A program made the translations under genes and the position numbers. DNA of 9,663 nt from Candidatus Scybalomonas excrementavium (GTDB lineage Bacteria; Bacillota; Clostridia; Lachnospirales; Lachnospiraceae). The stretch is from positions 1 to 9,663 of the forward strand of contig JADIML010000158.1 of assembly GCA_017694765.1 (NCBI GenBank), in the 5' to 3' direction. Under the pieces are notes generated by a model. It saw only the letters and a list, made by a program, of their open reading frames with translations. It was not told where the DNA came from and searched no databases. Positions 1-6,828 of the stretch are shown one piece after another (within the stretch, counting starts at the first letter, position 1; each line of letters opens with the position of its first letter).

Positions 1-46
1 CAGTTACTCTTAGGTTCTATATTTCTTGATTTTACGCCATTTTTCT

Positions 47-245
47 CTATTCTATTTTTAGTGGAATGATTATTTTTATATAATTCCAATCATTTCCTTG
101 CCCATCATGGGTGATTTTTAAACGAATTCCAAAAATGTCTGTTTTTAATTTATCAAAGTTATCAAATTGAGCATTGTATTTTTCTTTCATTACTTCCGCA
201 ATCTCCAGTAAATTTAGATAACTCTCCTATTGTTTTTTCATTCAT
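47..245 (-). pseudogene. Remnant of a probable MerR-family regulator (internal deletion/frameshift)
   Basis: A GGAGG ribosome binding site (253-257) lies 7 nt before an ATG at 245. The first 14 residues read MNEKTIGELSKFTG, which resembles the opening of the winged-helix DNA-binding domain of MerR-type regulators (typically TIGELAKLTG followed by VSVRTLRYYD). Instead of the expected recognition helix, this frame reads DCGSNER and soon stops. The next frame is open across the same place and continues with a coherent acidic/hydrophobic tail (LLEIAEVMKEKY, then ITHDGQGNDWNY, ending IIIPLKIE) to a TAG at 47-49. Ending on an IPLK-type strand is reminiscent of GyrI-like effector domains attached to some MerR proteins. 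The simplest reading is a regulator that lost its middle, with the junction near 203-212. Alternatives are an unrelated 65-residue protein with a one-base sequencing error, or chance. The family call rests on 14 residues only. Confidence 0.42.
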
Positions 246-272
246 TCAAGTTCCTCCAACATTAACAATTTA

Positions 273-294
273 TCAACTTTTATTCAACTTTTAT
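273..294. repeat. Perfect 11-nt tandem duplication
   Basis: The unit TCAACTTTTAT occurs twice head to tail (273-283 and 284-294). It lies 16 bases upstream of the ribosome binding site of the broken regulator gene, in the spacer between that gene and the transporter operon. It could be a pair of direct operator half-sites or a simple replication-slippage duplication in AT-rich DNA; nothing decides between them. Confidence 0.6.
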
Positions 295-457
295 TTTTGC
301 ACTCTTCCATTTACCATTGACCTTTTATAAATAGTAACTTACTGCAATCACTTTTTTCCTTTCTTCTAGTTTAATTATTTTACCATAAATTATCATAAAA
401 AAGTATTCCTATCTTCCTTTGAAAAATCCAATTTCTCACTTTAAATCCAAATTTTTC

Positions 458-486
458 TTTACTTTATCAAGTTAATCTGTTATACT
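458..486 (+). promoter_or_regulatory. Sigma-A-type promoter of the transporter/amidohydrolase operon
   Basis: A -35 element TTTACT (458-463, 4 of 6 matches to TTGACA) is separated by exactly 17 bases from a -10 element TATACT (481-486, 5 of 6 matches to TATAAT). Transcription should start near 492-495, giving a short leader of about 25 nt before the ATG at 520. An AAGGGAGG ribosome binding site (505-512) sits 7 nt before that start. No riboswitch or attenuator fits in so short a leader, so any control would be at initiation. Confidence 0.7.
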
Positions 487-519
487 ACTGAAAAACATTT
501 ACTCAAGGGAGGTATAATT

Positions 520-1752
520 ATGGAAACTTTATGGACACCTCTTTTTGCTTTTATGATATTCACCTTATGTTTCGGATTATTTGGTGACATAATTGCAAGA
601 AAGACAAAAGCAATTATTTCTGCGATTATTGTAGGTTGTATTATCTATCTCATTGGCTTTCTTACTGGTATCATTCCAACAACGGCAGTCGATGATACAG
701 GAATTACAGTTGTTATGAGCAACTTTGGAATTGCACTTATGATTACAAATCTAGGTACTTTAATCAACTTAAAAGACTTAATTCGTGAATGGAAAACTGT
801 TATTATTTCCTGTGTTGGTCTTATTGGTATTGCTATTGTTGCTTTTACAATTGGTTCTTGGCTATTTGGTAGAGATTATGCTTTAACTTCTGCTCCTCCT
901 CTATCAGGAGCAATCATTGCTACTATATTAACAACTGATGCAGCAAATGCTGCTGGTCGACCTGATCTTGCTGCCTTTGCTACTCTTGTTTGTGCTATGC
1001 AAATGTTTGTAGGATTGCCTCTTGCTTCGAAAGCTCTAAAAATAGAAGCAAATCGTTTCTTAAAAGAAAATAATCTCTCTCATTCTTCTATTACGAATCA
1101 GACAACAAGTACTGCGAAGGAAAAACCGAAAGAATGGGATATAAACTTTAAAATTTTGAAAGAACTTCCACAGTGGATGCAAACTCCGGGAATTATTTTA
1201 TTTAAACTTTCTTTTGTTGCAATCATCGCCACATTATTATCCAATCTTACTATGTTTGGAGAGCGCACAACACCACTCTTAAATGTCAATATTGCTTACT
1301 TACTTTGTGGTATTATCGCAACAGAAATTGGATTTTTAGAAACAAATGCACTTACAAAGGCAAATTGCTTTGGTTTCCTTATGCTTGGCACTTTAGCCAT
1401 TCTTCCTGGAAACTTTAAATCAGTTACATGGGCTTCTCTTAGCGAAATGATTATCCCTCTTATTGGAATGTTACTATTATCTGCTATTGGTATTATAATT
1501 ATGAGTATCATTGCTGGAAAAATCTTTGGGTATTCACCTGCTATTTCAGCGGCTTGTGGATTAACTGCTCTCTTTGGATACCCATGTACACAAATTATTA
1601 CAGATGAAGTTGTGGAAAGTCTTTCTATCAATCAAGAAGAAAAGAAACGTATCCAACAACATTTACTTCCAAAGATGTTAATTGCAGGATTCACAACAGT
1701 TACCATTGCTTCTGTTATTTTCTCTGGAATTATCATTCCAATGATATTTTAA
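520..1752 (+). CDS. Polytopic membrane transporter, probable ion-coupled organic anion/amino acid carrier
   Basis: This 410-residue integral membrane protein has about 10-12 hydrophobic segments, roughly at residues 5-25, 30-52, 62-82, 93-116, 126-146, 149-170, 223-245, 255-273, 283-298, 308-335, 338-360 and 386-410. A hydrophilic loop at about 172-220 divides it into two halves of similar layout. Each half has a Gly/Ala/Pro-rich segment that could be a re-entrant hairpin (APPLSGAIIATILTTDAANA at 125-144; SPAISAACGLTALFGYPC at 339-356). That layout is typical of inverted-repeat secondary carriers such as the glutamate:sodium (GltS) and citrate-type families, but no family signature was recognised, so the class is inferred from architecture. 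The start is set by the strong AAGGGAGG site. It is the first gene of an operon with two amidohydrolases, 27 nt from the next gene, which suggests it imports their substrate or exports a product. The substrate is unknown. Confidence 0.62.
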   Translation: METLWTPLFAFMIFTLCFGLFGDIIARKTKAIISAIIVGCIIYLIGFLTGIIPTTAVDDTGITVVMSNFGIALMITNLGTLINLKDLIREWKTVIISCVGLIGIAIVAFTIGSWLFGRDYALTSAPPLSGAIIATILTTDAANAAGRPDLAAFATLVCAMQMFVGLPLASKALKIEANRFLKENNLSHSSITNQTTSTAKEKPKEWDINFKILKELPQWMQTPGIILFKLSFVAIIATLLSNLTMFGERTTPLLNVNIAYLLCGIIATEIGFLETNALTKANCFGFLMLGTLAILPGNFKSVTWASLSEMIIPLIGMLLLSAIGIIIMSIIAGKIFGYSPAISAACGLTALFGYPCTQIITDEVVESLSINQEEKKRIQQHLLPKMLIAGFTTVTIASVIFSGIIIPMIF

Positions 1753-1779
1753 AATTCGTACGAAAGGAATTGATTCATT

Positions 1780-2997
1780 ATGACTAAACTAATCAAATGT
1801 GGTCAACTTTTCTCTGGAAAAGATGAAACGGTACAAAAGGATATGGGAATTTTACTTACTGATAATAAAATTGATGCTGTACTTCCTTCTCATACACTTT
1901 CTAATTTTGAAGGAGAAATCATTGATTTATCCGATAAATTTGTAATGCCTGGTCTGATTGATGCTCATGTACATATTAATATGAACGGTGAGCCAGACAT
2001 GATGGCATTACTTTCACATACAAGTATTGGAGAACTTACGTTACTTAGTATGAATCATGCTCAAAAGGATTTAATGGCAGGATTTACAACACTTCGTGAT
2101 GAAGGTGGTTATGGTTTTTCTGATGTATCTTTAAAAAATGCCATTCAGTCTGGTCTTGTATCTGGACCACGACTTCTTGTATCTGGTATGTCCATTAGTT
2201 CTACTGGTGGACATGGGGATAACCATTTAACACCTTATATGACAGGGGGTTCTTTTTCTACCATTGTAAACACGCCAGCAGAAGCTAGAAAAGCTGCTCG
2301 TTATACATTTAAGTATGGCGCTGATCAAATCAAACTTATGGCAACTGGTGGAGTTATTTCCTTTGGTGATGAACCAGGTGCACCAGAACTTAGCTTTGAA
2401 GAAATGAAAGCAGCCCTAGATATTGCCAACTCTAGAGGTAAATTATCTTCTGCTCATGCTCATGGTGCCAAAGGTATTAAACAGGCAATTCGCGCTGGAA
2501 TTACCTCCATTGAACATGGAATGATGATTGATGATGAAGGCATTGATATGCTAGTAGAATATGGTGTTTATTTAATTCCTACTATTATTGCAGCTTATCG
2601 AATTGTTGAATTTGGCTCTCAAAGTGGGATTCCAGCTTGGGCAGTAGACAAGGCAACTCGTTGTCTTGAAAATCATCGTACAAATCTTAAAAAAATGATT
2701 CAAAAAGGAGTAAAAATTGGATTTGGTACAGATGCTGCTACCCCTTATAATAAACATGGAGAACAAGGATTTGAATTTGAACTTATGACTCAGTATGGAT
2801 TTTCTCCAGTTCAAGCTCTTCTTTGTGCGACTAAAGTAAATTCTGAACTTTTAAAAATGAATGATAAAATCGGCTCTATTGAAAAAGGAAAATTTGCTGA
2901 TATCGTAGCCTTTAACAAAAGTCCAATCGATGATATTACTGTCATGACAGACTGTCATTTTGTTATGAAAGATGGCGTGATTTATAAACACTGTTAA
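1780..2997 (+). CDS. Metal-dependent amidohydrolase (imidazolonepropionase/Xaa-Pro dipeptidase-like), copy 1
   Basis: This 405-residue cytoplasmic hydrolase of the amidohydrolase superfamily belongs to the COG1228-like group that includes imidazolonepropionase relatives, peptide carboxyl-end hydrolases (prolidase-type enzymes acting on Xaa-Lys/Arg or Xaa-Pro) and ochratoxin-degrading amidases. A small N-terminal beta part (1-57) is completed by the C-terminal strands (about 365-405, GSIEKGKFADIVAF) and flanks a TIM barrel. Predicted metal ligands are H63 and H65 (DAHVH), K185 (ADQIKLMATGG, expected carboxylated lysine), a histidine of SAHAHG (H226 or H228), H246 (IEHG) and D318 (FGTD). All are present, so it should be an active binuclear zinc enzyme. 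There is no signal peptide. An AAAGGA ribosome binding site (1763-1768) precedes the ATG by 11 nt. It lies between the transporter gene and a close paralogue. The precise substrate cannot be assigned. Confidence 0.87.
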   Translation: MTKLIKCGQLFSGKDETVQKDMGILLTDNKIDAVLPSHTLSNFEGEIIDLSDKFVMPGLIDAHVHINMNGEPDMMALLSHTSIGELTLLSMNHAQKDLMAGFTTLRDEGGYGFSDVSLKNAIQSGLVSGPRLLVSGMSISSTGGHGDNHLTPYMTGGSFSTIVNTPAEARKAARYTFKYGADQIKLMATGGVISFGDEPGAPELSFEEMKAALDIANSRGKLSSAHAHGAKGIKQAIRAGITSIEHGMMIDDEGIDMLVEYGVYLIPTIIAAYRIVEFGSQSGIPAWAVDKATRCLENHRTNLKKMIQKGVKIGFGTDAATPYNKHGEQGFEFELMTQYGFSPVQALLCATKVNSELLKMNDKIGSIEKGKFADIVAFNKSPIDDITVMTDCHFVMKDGVIYKHC

Positions 2998-3015
2998 AAA
3001 GAAAGGAGAACAAAG

Positions 3016-4236
3016 ATGAAACAGGTCATAAAATGTGGTCATTTATTTGATGTAAATTCCAAACAATTCAGATCAAATGCTCTTATCTATATTTATAAAA
3101 ATATTATTGAAAAAATTGAATTTCATGAAGTTCCAGAAGAAGGATATGAGCTTTTGGATCTTTCCAATCAATATGTTCTTCCAGGGTTAATTGACTGTCA
3201 TGTACATTTAAATATGAATGGTGAAAATAATGCCTTTGATACCATCGCTTCTGAACTTCAAGGAGATTTAACCTTAAAAGCATATTCCTATGCAATGCGT
3301 GATCTTATGGCAGGGTTTACAACACTTCGTGATGAAGGGGCTGTTGGCTATACCGATGTTGCATTAAAAAATATGATCAACCAAGGCATTGTAAAAGGTC
3401 CTAGACTCTTTGTCAGTGGAAGACCTCTTGGAACAACTGGTGGTCATGCTGACTCTCATTTTAGTCCAATGATTACTGGGGAACATAGTCTTGGTATTAT
3501 CGTAGACGATCCGGATGCTTGTAGAAAAGGAGTACGTGAAAATTTAAAATGGGGTGCTGATCAAATTAAAATTATGGCAACTGGTGGTGTCATTTCCTTT
3601 GGTGACGATCCAGGAGCTCCGGAATTTACTATGGAAGAACTAAGTGCTATTTGTGAAGAAGCCTCTAGAAAAGGACATATTACATCGGCACATACCCATG
3701 GTACAGAAGGGATTAAAATGGCAATTCGTGCTGGTGTTACTTCCATTGAACATGGCACTATGTTAGATGAAGAAGGTCTATCTCTTATGTTAGAAAAAGG
3801 CACTTACCTTATTCCAACTTTAATAGCTGGTTATCATATTATGCTTCATGGACTTGAAGCAGGAATCCCTCCATTTATCGTAGAGAAATGTGCTGATGTC
3901 GTAAAAACTCATACAAAATCTTTTTCTCTTGCTTATCATGCGGGTGCTAATATAGCATTTGGAACAGATACCGGAACTCCATTTAGCTATCATGGGGAAC
4001 AGGCAGAAGAATTTGAGCTTATGGTTCAAAATGGTATGACACCAGTCGATGCTCTTTTATCGGCTACGAAAGTTGCCTCCAAACTTCTTCGACTAAACGA
4101 TAAAATTGGTTCTATTGAACCTGGAAAATTTGCTGATATTATTGCAGTCAACCACAATCCTTTAGAAAACATCCGTGTTCTAAAAGATGTTAGCTTCGTT
4201 ATGAAAGATGGGGAAGTTTTTAAAAATGAATTGTAA
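3016..4236 (+). CDS. Metal-dependent amidohydrolase (imidazolonepropionase/Xaa-Pro dipeptidase-like), copy 2
   Basis: This 406-residue paralogue of the preceding gene is colinear along nearly its whole length and, by eye, identical at more than half of positions. All predicted metal ligands are kept: H62 and H64 (DCHVH), K185 (ADQIKIMATGG), a histidine of SAHTHG (H226 or H228), H246 (IEHG) and D318 (FGTD). The shared GGVISFGD, PGAPE and ATKV segments mark both as the same subgroup. The pair differs most in the N-terminal strands (10-45), the loop after TGGHxD (145-165) and the helical region 272-312, places likely to shape the substrate pocket; this suggests related but distinct substrates rather than simple redundancy. 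An AAAGGAGA site (3002-3009) lies 6 nt before the ATG, 18 nt after the upstream stop. It is the last gene of the operon, followed by a strong terminator. No signal peptide is seen, so it should act in the cytoplasm. Confidence 0.87.
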   Translation: MKQVIKCGHLFDVNSKQFRSNALIYIYKNIIEKIEFHEVPEEGYELLDLSNQYVLPGLIDCHVHLNMNGENNAFDTIASELQGDLTLKAYSYAMRDLMAGFTTLRDEGAVGYTDVALKNMINQGIVKGPRLFVSGRPLGTTGGHADSHFSPMITGEHSLGIIVDDPDACRKGVRENLKWGADQIKIMATGGVISFGDDPGAPEFTMEELSAICEEASRKGHITSAHTHGTEGIKMAIRAGVTSIEHGTMLDEEGLSLMLEKGTYLIPTLIAGYHIMLHGLEAGIPPFIVEKCADVVKTHTKSFSLAYHAGANIAFGTDTGTPFSYHGEQAEEFELMVQNGMTPVDALLSATKVASKLLRLNDKIGSIEPGKFADIIAVNHNPLENIRVLKDVSFVMKDGEVFKNEL

Positions 4237-4259
4237 AATCATATTTCCTACCATATAAC

Positions 4260-4318
4260 AAAGAGGGTATCGCAAAATCATCAAAATAGATGATAGAGCG
4301 ATACCCTCTTTATTTTTT
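4260..4318 (+). terminator. Strong two-tier intrinsic terminator after the amidohydrolase operon
   Basis: A perfect 14-bp stem pairs 4260-4273 (AAAGAGGGTATCGC) with 4298-4311. Inside it, after symmetrical 3-nt gaps, a second 6-bp stem pairs ATCATC (4277-4282) with GATGAT (4289-4294) around a 6-nt loop. A T-rich tail (TATTTTTT, 4311-4318) follows on the plus strand. It lies 23 nt after the last amidohydrolase stop and between convergent genes. On the minus strand the tail is poor (TTGTTATATGG), so it should mainly serve the plus-strand operon, although it is also the only hairpin of this strength available downstream of the PTS gene. Confidence 0.93.
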
Positions 4319-4407
4319 CCTTGGAAACAGATGACTTTTCATTCTGTATCCTTCCAACTTTAATGAAAAAAACAATTGATATGATTCGTTGTATTTTTCT
4401 TATTCCT

Positions 4408-6534
4408 TTATTTTACTGTTAATACTAGGTCTCCAGCTTTTACATCGCCTGTATTTGTTGTAAAGCTATTAAACTTATCTGTATTACTTACAATTAATGG
4501 AGTGATAGTACGATAGCCAGCTAATCGAACGCTTTCTAAATCAACAGTACCAAGTACATCACCTTTTTTAATACTATCTCCAGCTTTTACTTTAATATCA
4601 TAATGCTGTCCATTTAACTGAACCGTATCAATTCCAATATGAATTAATAATTCAAGACCATTTTCTGATACAAGTCCAATGGCATGTTTTGTATCAAAAA
4701 CGGCTGCAACACTTCCATCAAATGGTGCATAGATTGTTCCATCAGATGGTTCTACTGCAATCCCGTCTCCTAACATTTTTTCAGAGAATACACCGTCTTC
4801 TACTTCTGAAAGTTCTACTGCTTTTCCTGTAAATGGAGATGAAATTTCAATTGATTTTACTTCTTCTACTTTTTGTTCTTCTTTTACAGGCTCTTCTTGT
4901 ACTGGTGCTTCTACATGAATAGGTTCTTCTGTTGCATGTTCTAAATAATCTTCTAGATTTGATTTAATAACAGTTACTTTTGGTCCATAAATAACTTGAA
5001 CCCCATTTCCTTTTACAACAACTCCTGAAGCACCAGAAGATTTTAATACATCTTGTTTCACCTTTGCATTATCTTTTACTGTAACACGAAGTCTTGTTGC
5101 ACAGCAATCTAAGTCACTAATATTGGATTTTCCACCAAGTCCTTCTGTAATGATAGCAGATACCATATCATCTTCTGAAAGAGCTTGTCCAGCATTTGCG
5201 CCTTTTCCATTTTTTGCATCTAAATCAGAACGTTTGTAAAGTTTCACTTCTCCGTCACCGTCTTCGCGACCTGGAGTTTTTAAATCTAATTTCTTAATTA
5301 AGAAACTAAATAGTAAGTAGTATACAACAAAGTATCCAATACCAACGATTACGATATAAATCCAACTTGTTTTTGCATTACCTTGCATAATACCAAAAAG
5401 AGTCATATCGATTAAACCACCAGAGAATGTCATACCAACACCTACACCAAAGATGTGCATAAACATATATGCAAGTCCTGCAAAAATACAGTGAATGACA
5501 TATAAAACTGGCGCTACAAAAAGGAATGTGAATTCTAATGGTTCTGTAATCCCTGTAATCATCGCTGTTAAAGCTGCGGATAATAAAAGACCTCCAACAA
5601 CTTTTTTCTTTTCAGGTTTTGCACATTGATACATAGCAAGTGCAGCTCCTGGAAGACCAAAAATCATAAGTGGGAACTTACCAGACATAAAGCGACAAGC
5701 AGATACTGCAAAATGTTCTGTTGTTGGATCTGCAAGCTGTGCAAAGAAGATATTTTGTGCACCTTCTACTAATCTTCCTGCTACTTCCATTGTACCACCA
5801 ACTGATGTTTGCCAGAATGGAAGATAGAATACATGGTGAAGTCCAAATGGAATTAAAGCACGTTCCATTAAACCATAGAACCATGTTCCTGCATATCCTG
5901 AGTTCATAACGAACTGTCCTAAATGATTGATTCCAACCTGAACAGTTGGCCAAATATAGAACATAACAATACCAACAATTAAATATACAATTGCAGAAAT
6001 AATTGGTACGAATCTTGTTCCTCCAAAGAAAGAAAGCACCTGTGGTAATTCAATTTTATAAAAACGGTTATGAAGTGCTGCTACTCCAAGACCTACAATA
6101 ATACCACCAAATACTCCCATCTGTAAGGAAGTAATCCCTACAACTGATGCAGTGGAACCAGAAAGCATATTTTCTACTCCACCACTTGCACTAATCAATG
6201 CTCCAATGGATGCATGCATAATAAAGAATGCTACTACACTAGAAAGTGCTGCTACTTCTTTTTCTTTCTTTGCCATACCAATGGCAACACCCATAGCAAA
6301 TATAATTGGTAAGTTATCAAATACAATACTTCCTGCTGCATTTAATACAGAAAGAATTGTATAAATAAAAGTTCCCTGTCCCATAACACCTTGAAGCCCA
6401 TAAGTTTCAAGCATTGTTTGGTTTGTAAAAGAACCACCGATACCTAGAAATAAACCAGCTACCGGAAGAATGGAAATTGGAAGCATAAAGGATCTTCCTA
6501 CACGTTGTAAGACACCAAATATTTTGTCTTTCAT
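4408..6534 (-). CDS. PTS permease EIICBA, glucose/alpha-glucoside (MalX/GlvC-like) branch
   Basis: This 708-residue single-chain phosphotransferase permease imports and phosphorylates a hexose or alpha-glucoside using phosphate from HPr. Domains run C-B-A. EIIC (about 1-415) is the membrane transporter, with GGTRFVPIIS (171-180), GLHH (231-234) and the sugar-site GITEPLEF (328-335, E331). EIIB (about 453-533) carries the phosphorylated C478 in CATRLR. An acidic Glu/Pro-rich linker (about 536-562) leads to EIIA (563-708) with H617 and the phospho-accepting H632 (LIHIGIDT). The segment after GLHH, plus AQLADPTT, GLPGAALAMY and LKTPGRE, resembles MalX/GlvC more than classic PtsG, so maltose or another alpha-glucoside is as likely as glucose; ptsG or malX would be possible names. 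The start is set by AGGAGG (6543-6548), 8 nt before the ATG. Control is by the RAT/terminator leader upstream, and the licT-like gene precedes it in the same direction. Confidence 0.92.
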   Translation of the reverse strand: MKDKIFGVLQRVGRSFMLPISILPVAGLFLGIGGSFTNQTMLETYGLQGVMGQGTFIYTILSVLNAAGSIVFDNLPIIFAMGVAIGMAKKEKEVAALSSVVAFFIMHASIGALISASGGVENMLSGSTASVVGITSLQMGVFGGIIVGLGVAALHNRFYKIELPQVLSFFGGTRFVPIISAIVYLIVGIVMFYIWPTVQVGINHLGQFVMNSGYAGTWFYGLMERALIPFGLHHVFYLPFWQTSVGGTMEVAGRLVEGAQNIFFAQLADPTTEHFAVSACRFMSGKFPLMIFGLPGAALAMYQCAKPEKKKVVGGLLLSAALTAMITGITEPLEFTFLFVAPVLYVIHCIFAGLAYMFMHIFGVGVGMTFSGGLIDMTLFGIMQGNAKTSWIYIVIVGIGYFVVYYLLFSFLIKKLDLKTPGREDGDGEVKLYKRSDLDAKNGKGANAGQALSEDDMVSAIITEGLGGKSNISDLDCCATRLRVTVKDNAKVKQDVLKSSGASGVVVKGNGVQVIYGPKVTVIKSNLEDYLEHATEEPIHVEAPVQEEPVKEEQKVEEVKSIEISSPFTGKAVELSEVEDGVFSEKMLGDGIAVEPSDGTIYAPFDGSVAAVFDTKHAIGLVSENGLELLIHIGIDTVQLNGQHYDIKVKAGDSIKKGDVLGTVDLESVRLAGYRTITPLIVSNTDKFNSFTTNTGDVKAGDLVLTVK

Positions 6535-6574
6535 ACACTGTTCCTCCTATCATATTCATCAAATAGTTACCTTT

Positions 6575-6604
6575 GTATAAAAGAGCCAAGCCACTCTTTT
6601 ATAC
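6575..6604 (-). other. Perfect 11-bp hairpin just before the PTS ribosome binding site
   Basis: In the PTS mRNA direction GTATAAAAGAG pairs perfectly with CTCTTTTATAC around an 8-nt loop TGGCTTGG. The hairpin begins 16 nt after the T-run of the second RAT terminator and ends 26 nt before the AGGAGG site. There is no T-run after it, so it does not look like a terminator. It could protect the 5' end of a processed transcript or tune translation. Its loop repeats the CTTGG found in the terminator 3' arm. Confidence 0.6.
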
Positions 6605-6619
6605 TTTATAAAAATCTAT

Positions 6620-6769
6620 AAAAAAAGACCAAGCTATTTCCTCTTACATATCCCTTATAAAACCAATCTACCCTTCTTTTGAATTGATTTTCATAGACAA
6701 TATCATTTCTTTCCCTTATATTTTGTCTATATTTATAAGTTTTATGCAAAAGAAAAATTGCTCAGTCCT
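6620..6769 (-). terminator. RAT-controlled intrinsic terminator in the PTS gene leader (long-loop form)
   Basis: On the minus strand AGGACTGAGC (6769-6760), the tail of the second RAT, can pair over 10 bp with GCTTGGTCTT (6634-6625), counting three G-U pairs. The 3' arm runs into a seven-T tract (6626-6620). The 125-nt region between the arms contains two hairpins of its own: ATAGACAA with TTGTCTAT (6730-6723 and 6700-6693, 8 bp) and AATCAAT with ATTGGTT (6689-6683 and 6667-6661, 7 bp with one G-U). These would shorten the effective loop. The 5' arm shares 6 nt with the RAT, so forming the RAT excludes the terminator. The long loop and wobble pairs make this less certain than the first terminator. 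Confidence 0.62.
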
Positions 6770-6792
6770 GCCTGCACTACCAGTCACACTCT
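6764..6792 (-). promoter_or_regulatory. Second ribonucleic antiterminator (RAT) site, before the PTS gene
   Basis: In RNA direction the 5' arm AGAGTGTGACTG (6792-6781), a 5-nt loop and the 3' arm GCAGGCAGGACT (6775-6764) follow the 29-nt architecture bound by BglG/LicT-type antiterminators (GGxTTGTxACTG, loop, GCAGGCAAxACC). The outermost G-C pair of the consensus is replaced by A-T, which keeps pairing. The helix is lengthened by TC/GA (6794-6793 with 6763-6762) and, after a bulge, by GAAAAA/TTTTTC (6800-6795 with 6757-6752). It lies 34 nt after the stop of the licT-like gene. No convincing promoter lies between them, so the PTS mRNA probably arises by readthrough from the antiterminator promoter. 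Confidence 0.83.
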
Positions 6793-6828
6793 GATTTTTC
6801 CTCTTTGTGCTTTTATTTATCTCCCATA

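Noticed and set aside
165..245. Programmed frameshift explaining the two frames of the short minus-strand gene
   Set aside because: The AAAAAAC run is not in the register of a -1 slippery heptamer, the needed shift is +1, and a stop in the second frame lies between the run and the open part.
331..365. Promoter for the broken regulator on the minus strand
   Set aside because: TATAAA is present, but the best upstream hexamers are weak or at poor spacing, so it was not listed as a feature.
1098..1631. Minus-strand open frames opposite the transporter gene
   Set aside because: They are mirror images of hydrophobic coding sequence without start signals.
4321..4357. Imperfect hairpin (TTGGAA with TTCCAA, plus ACAGA with TCTGT) as a PTS terminator
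   Set aside because: The stem is interrupted and, in the minus direction, is followed by GGAAAAAA rather than a T-run.
5678..5953. Open frames on either strand inside the PTS gene
   Set aside because: They overlap the conserved EIIC coding sequence, lack plausible ribosome binding sites and are low in protein-like composition.
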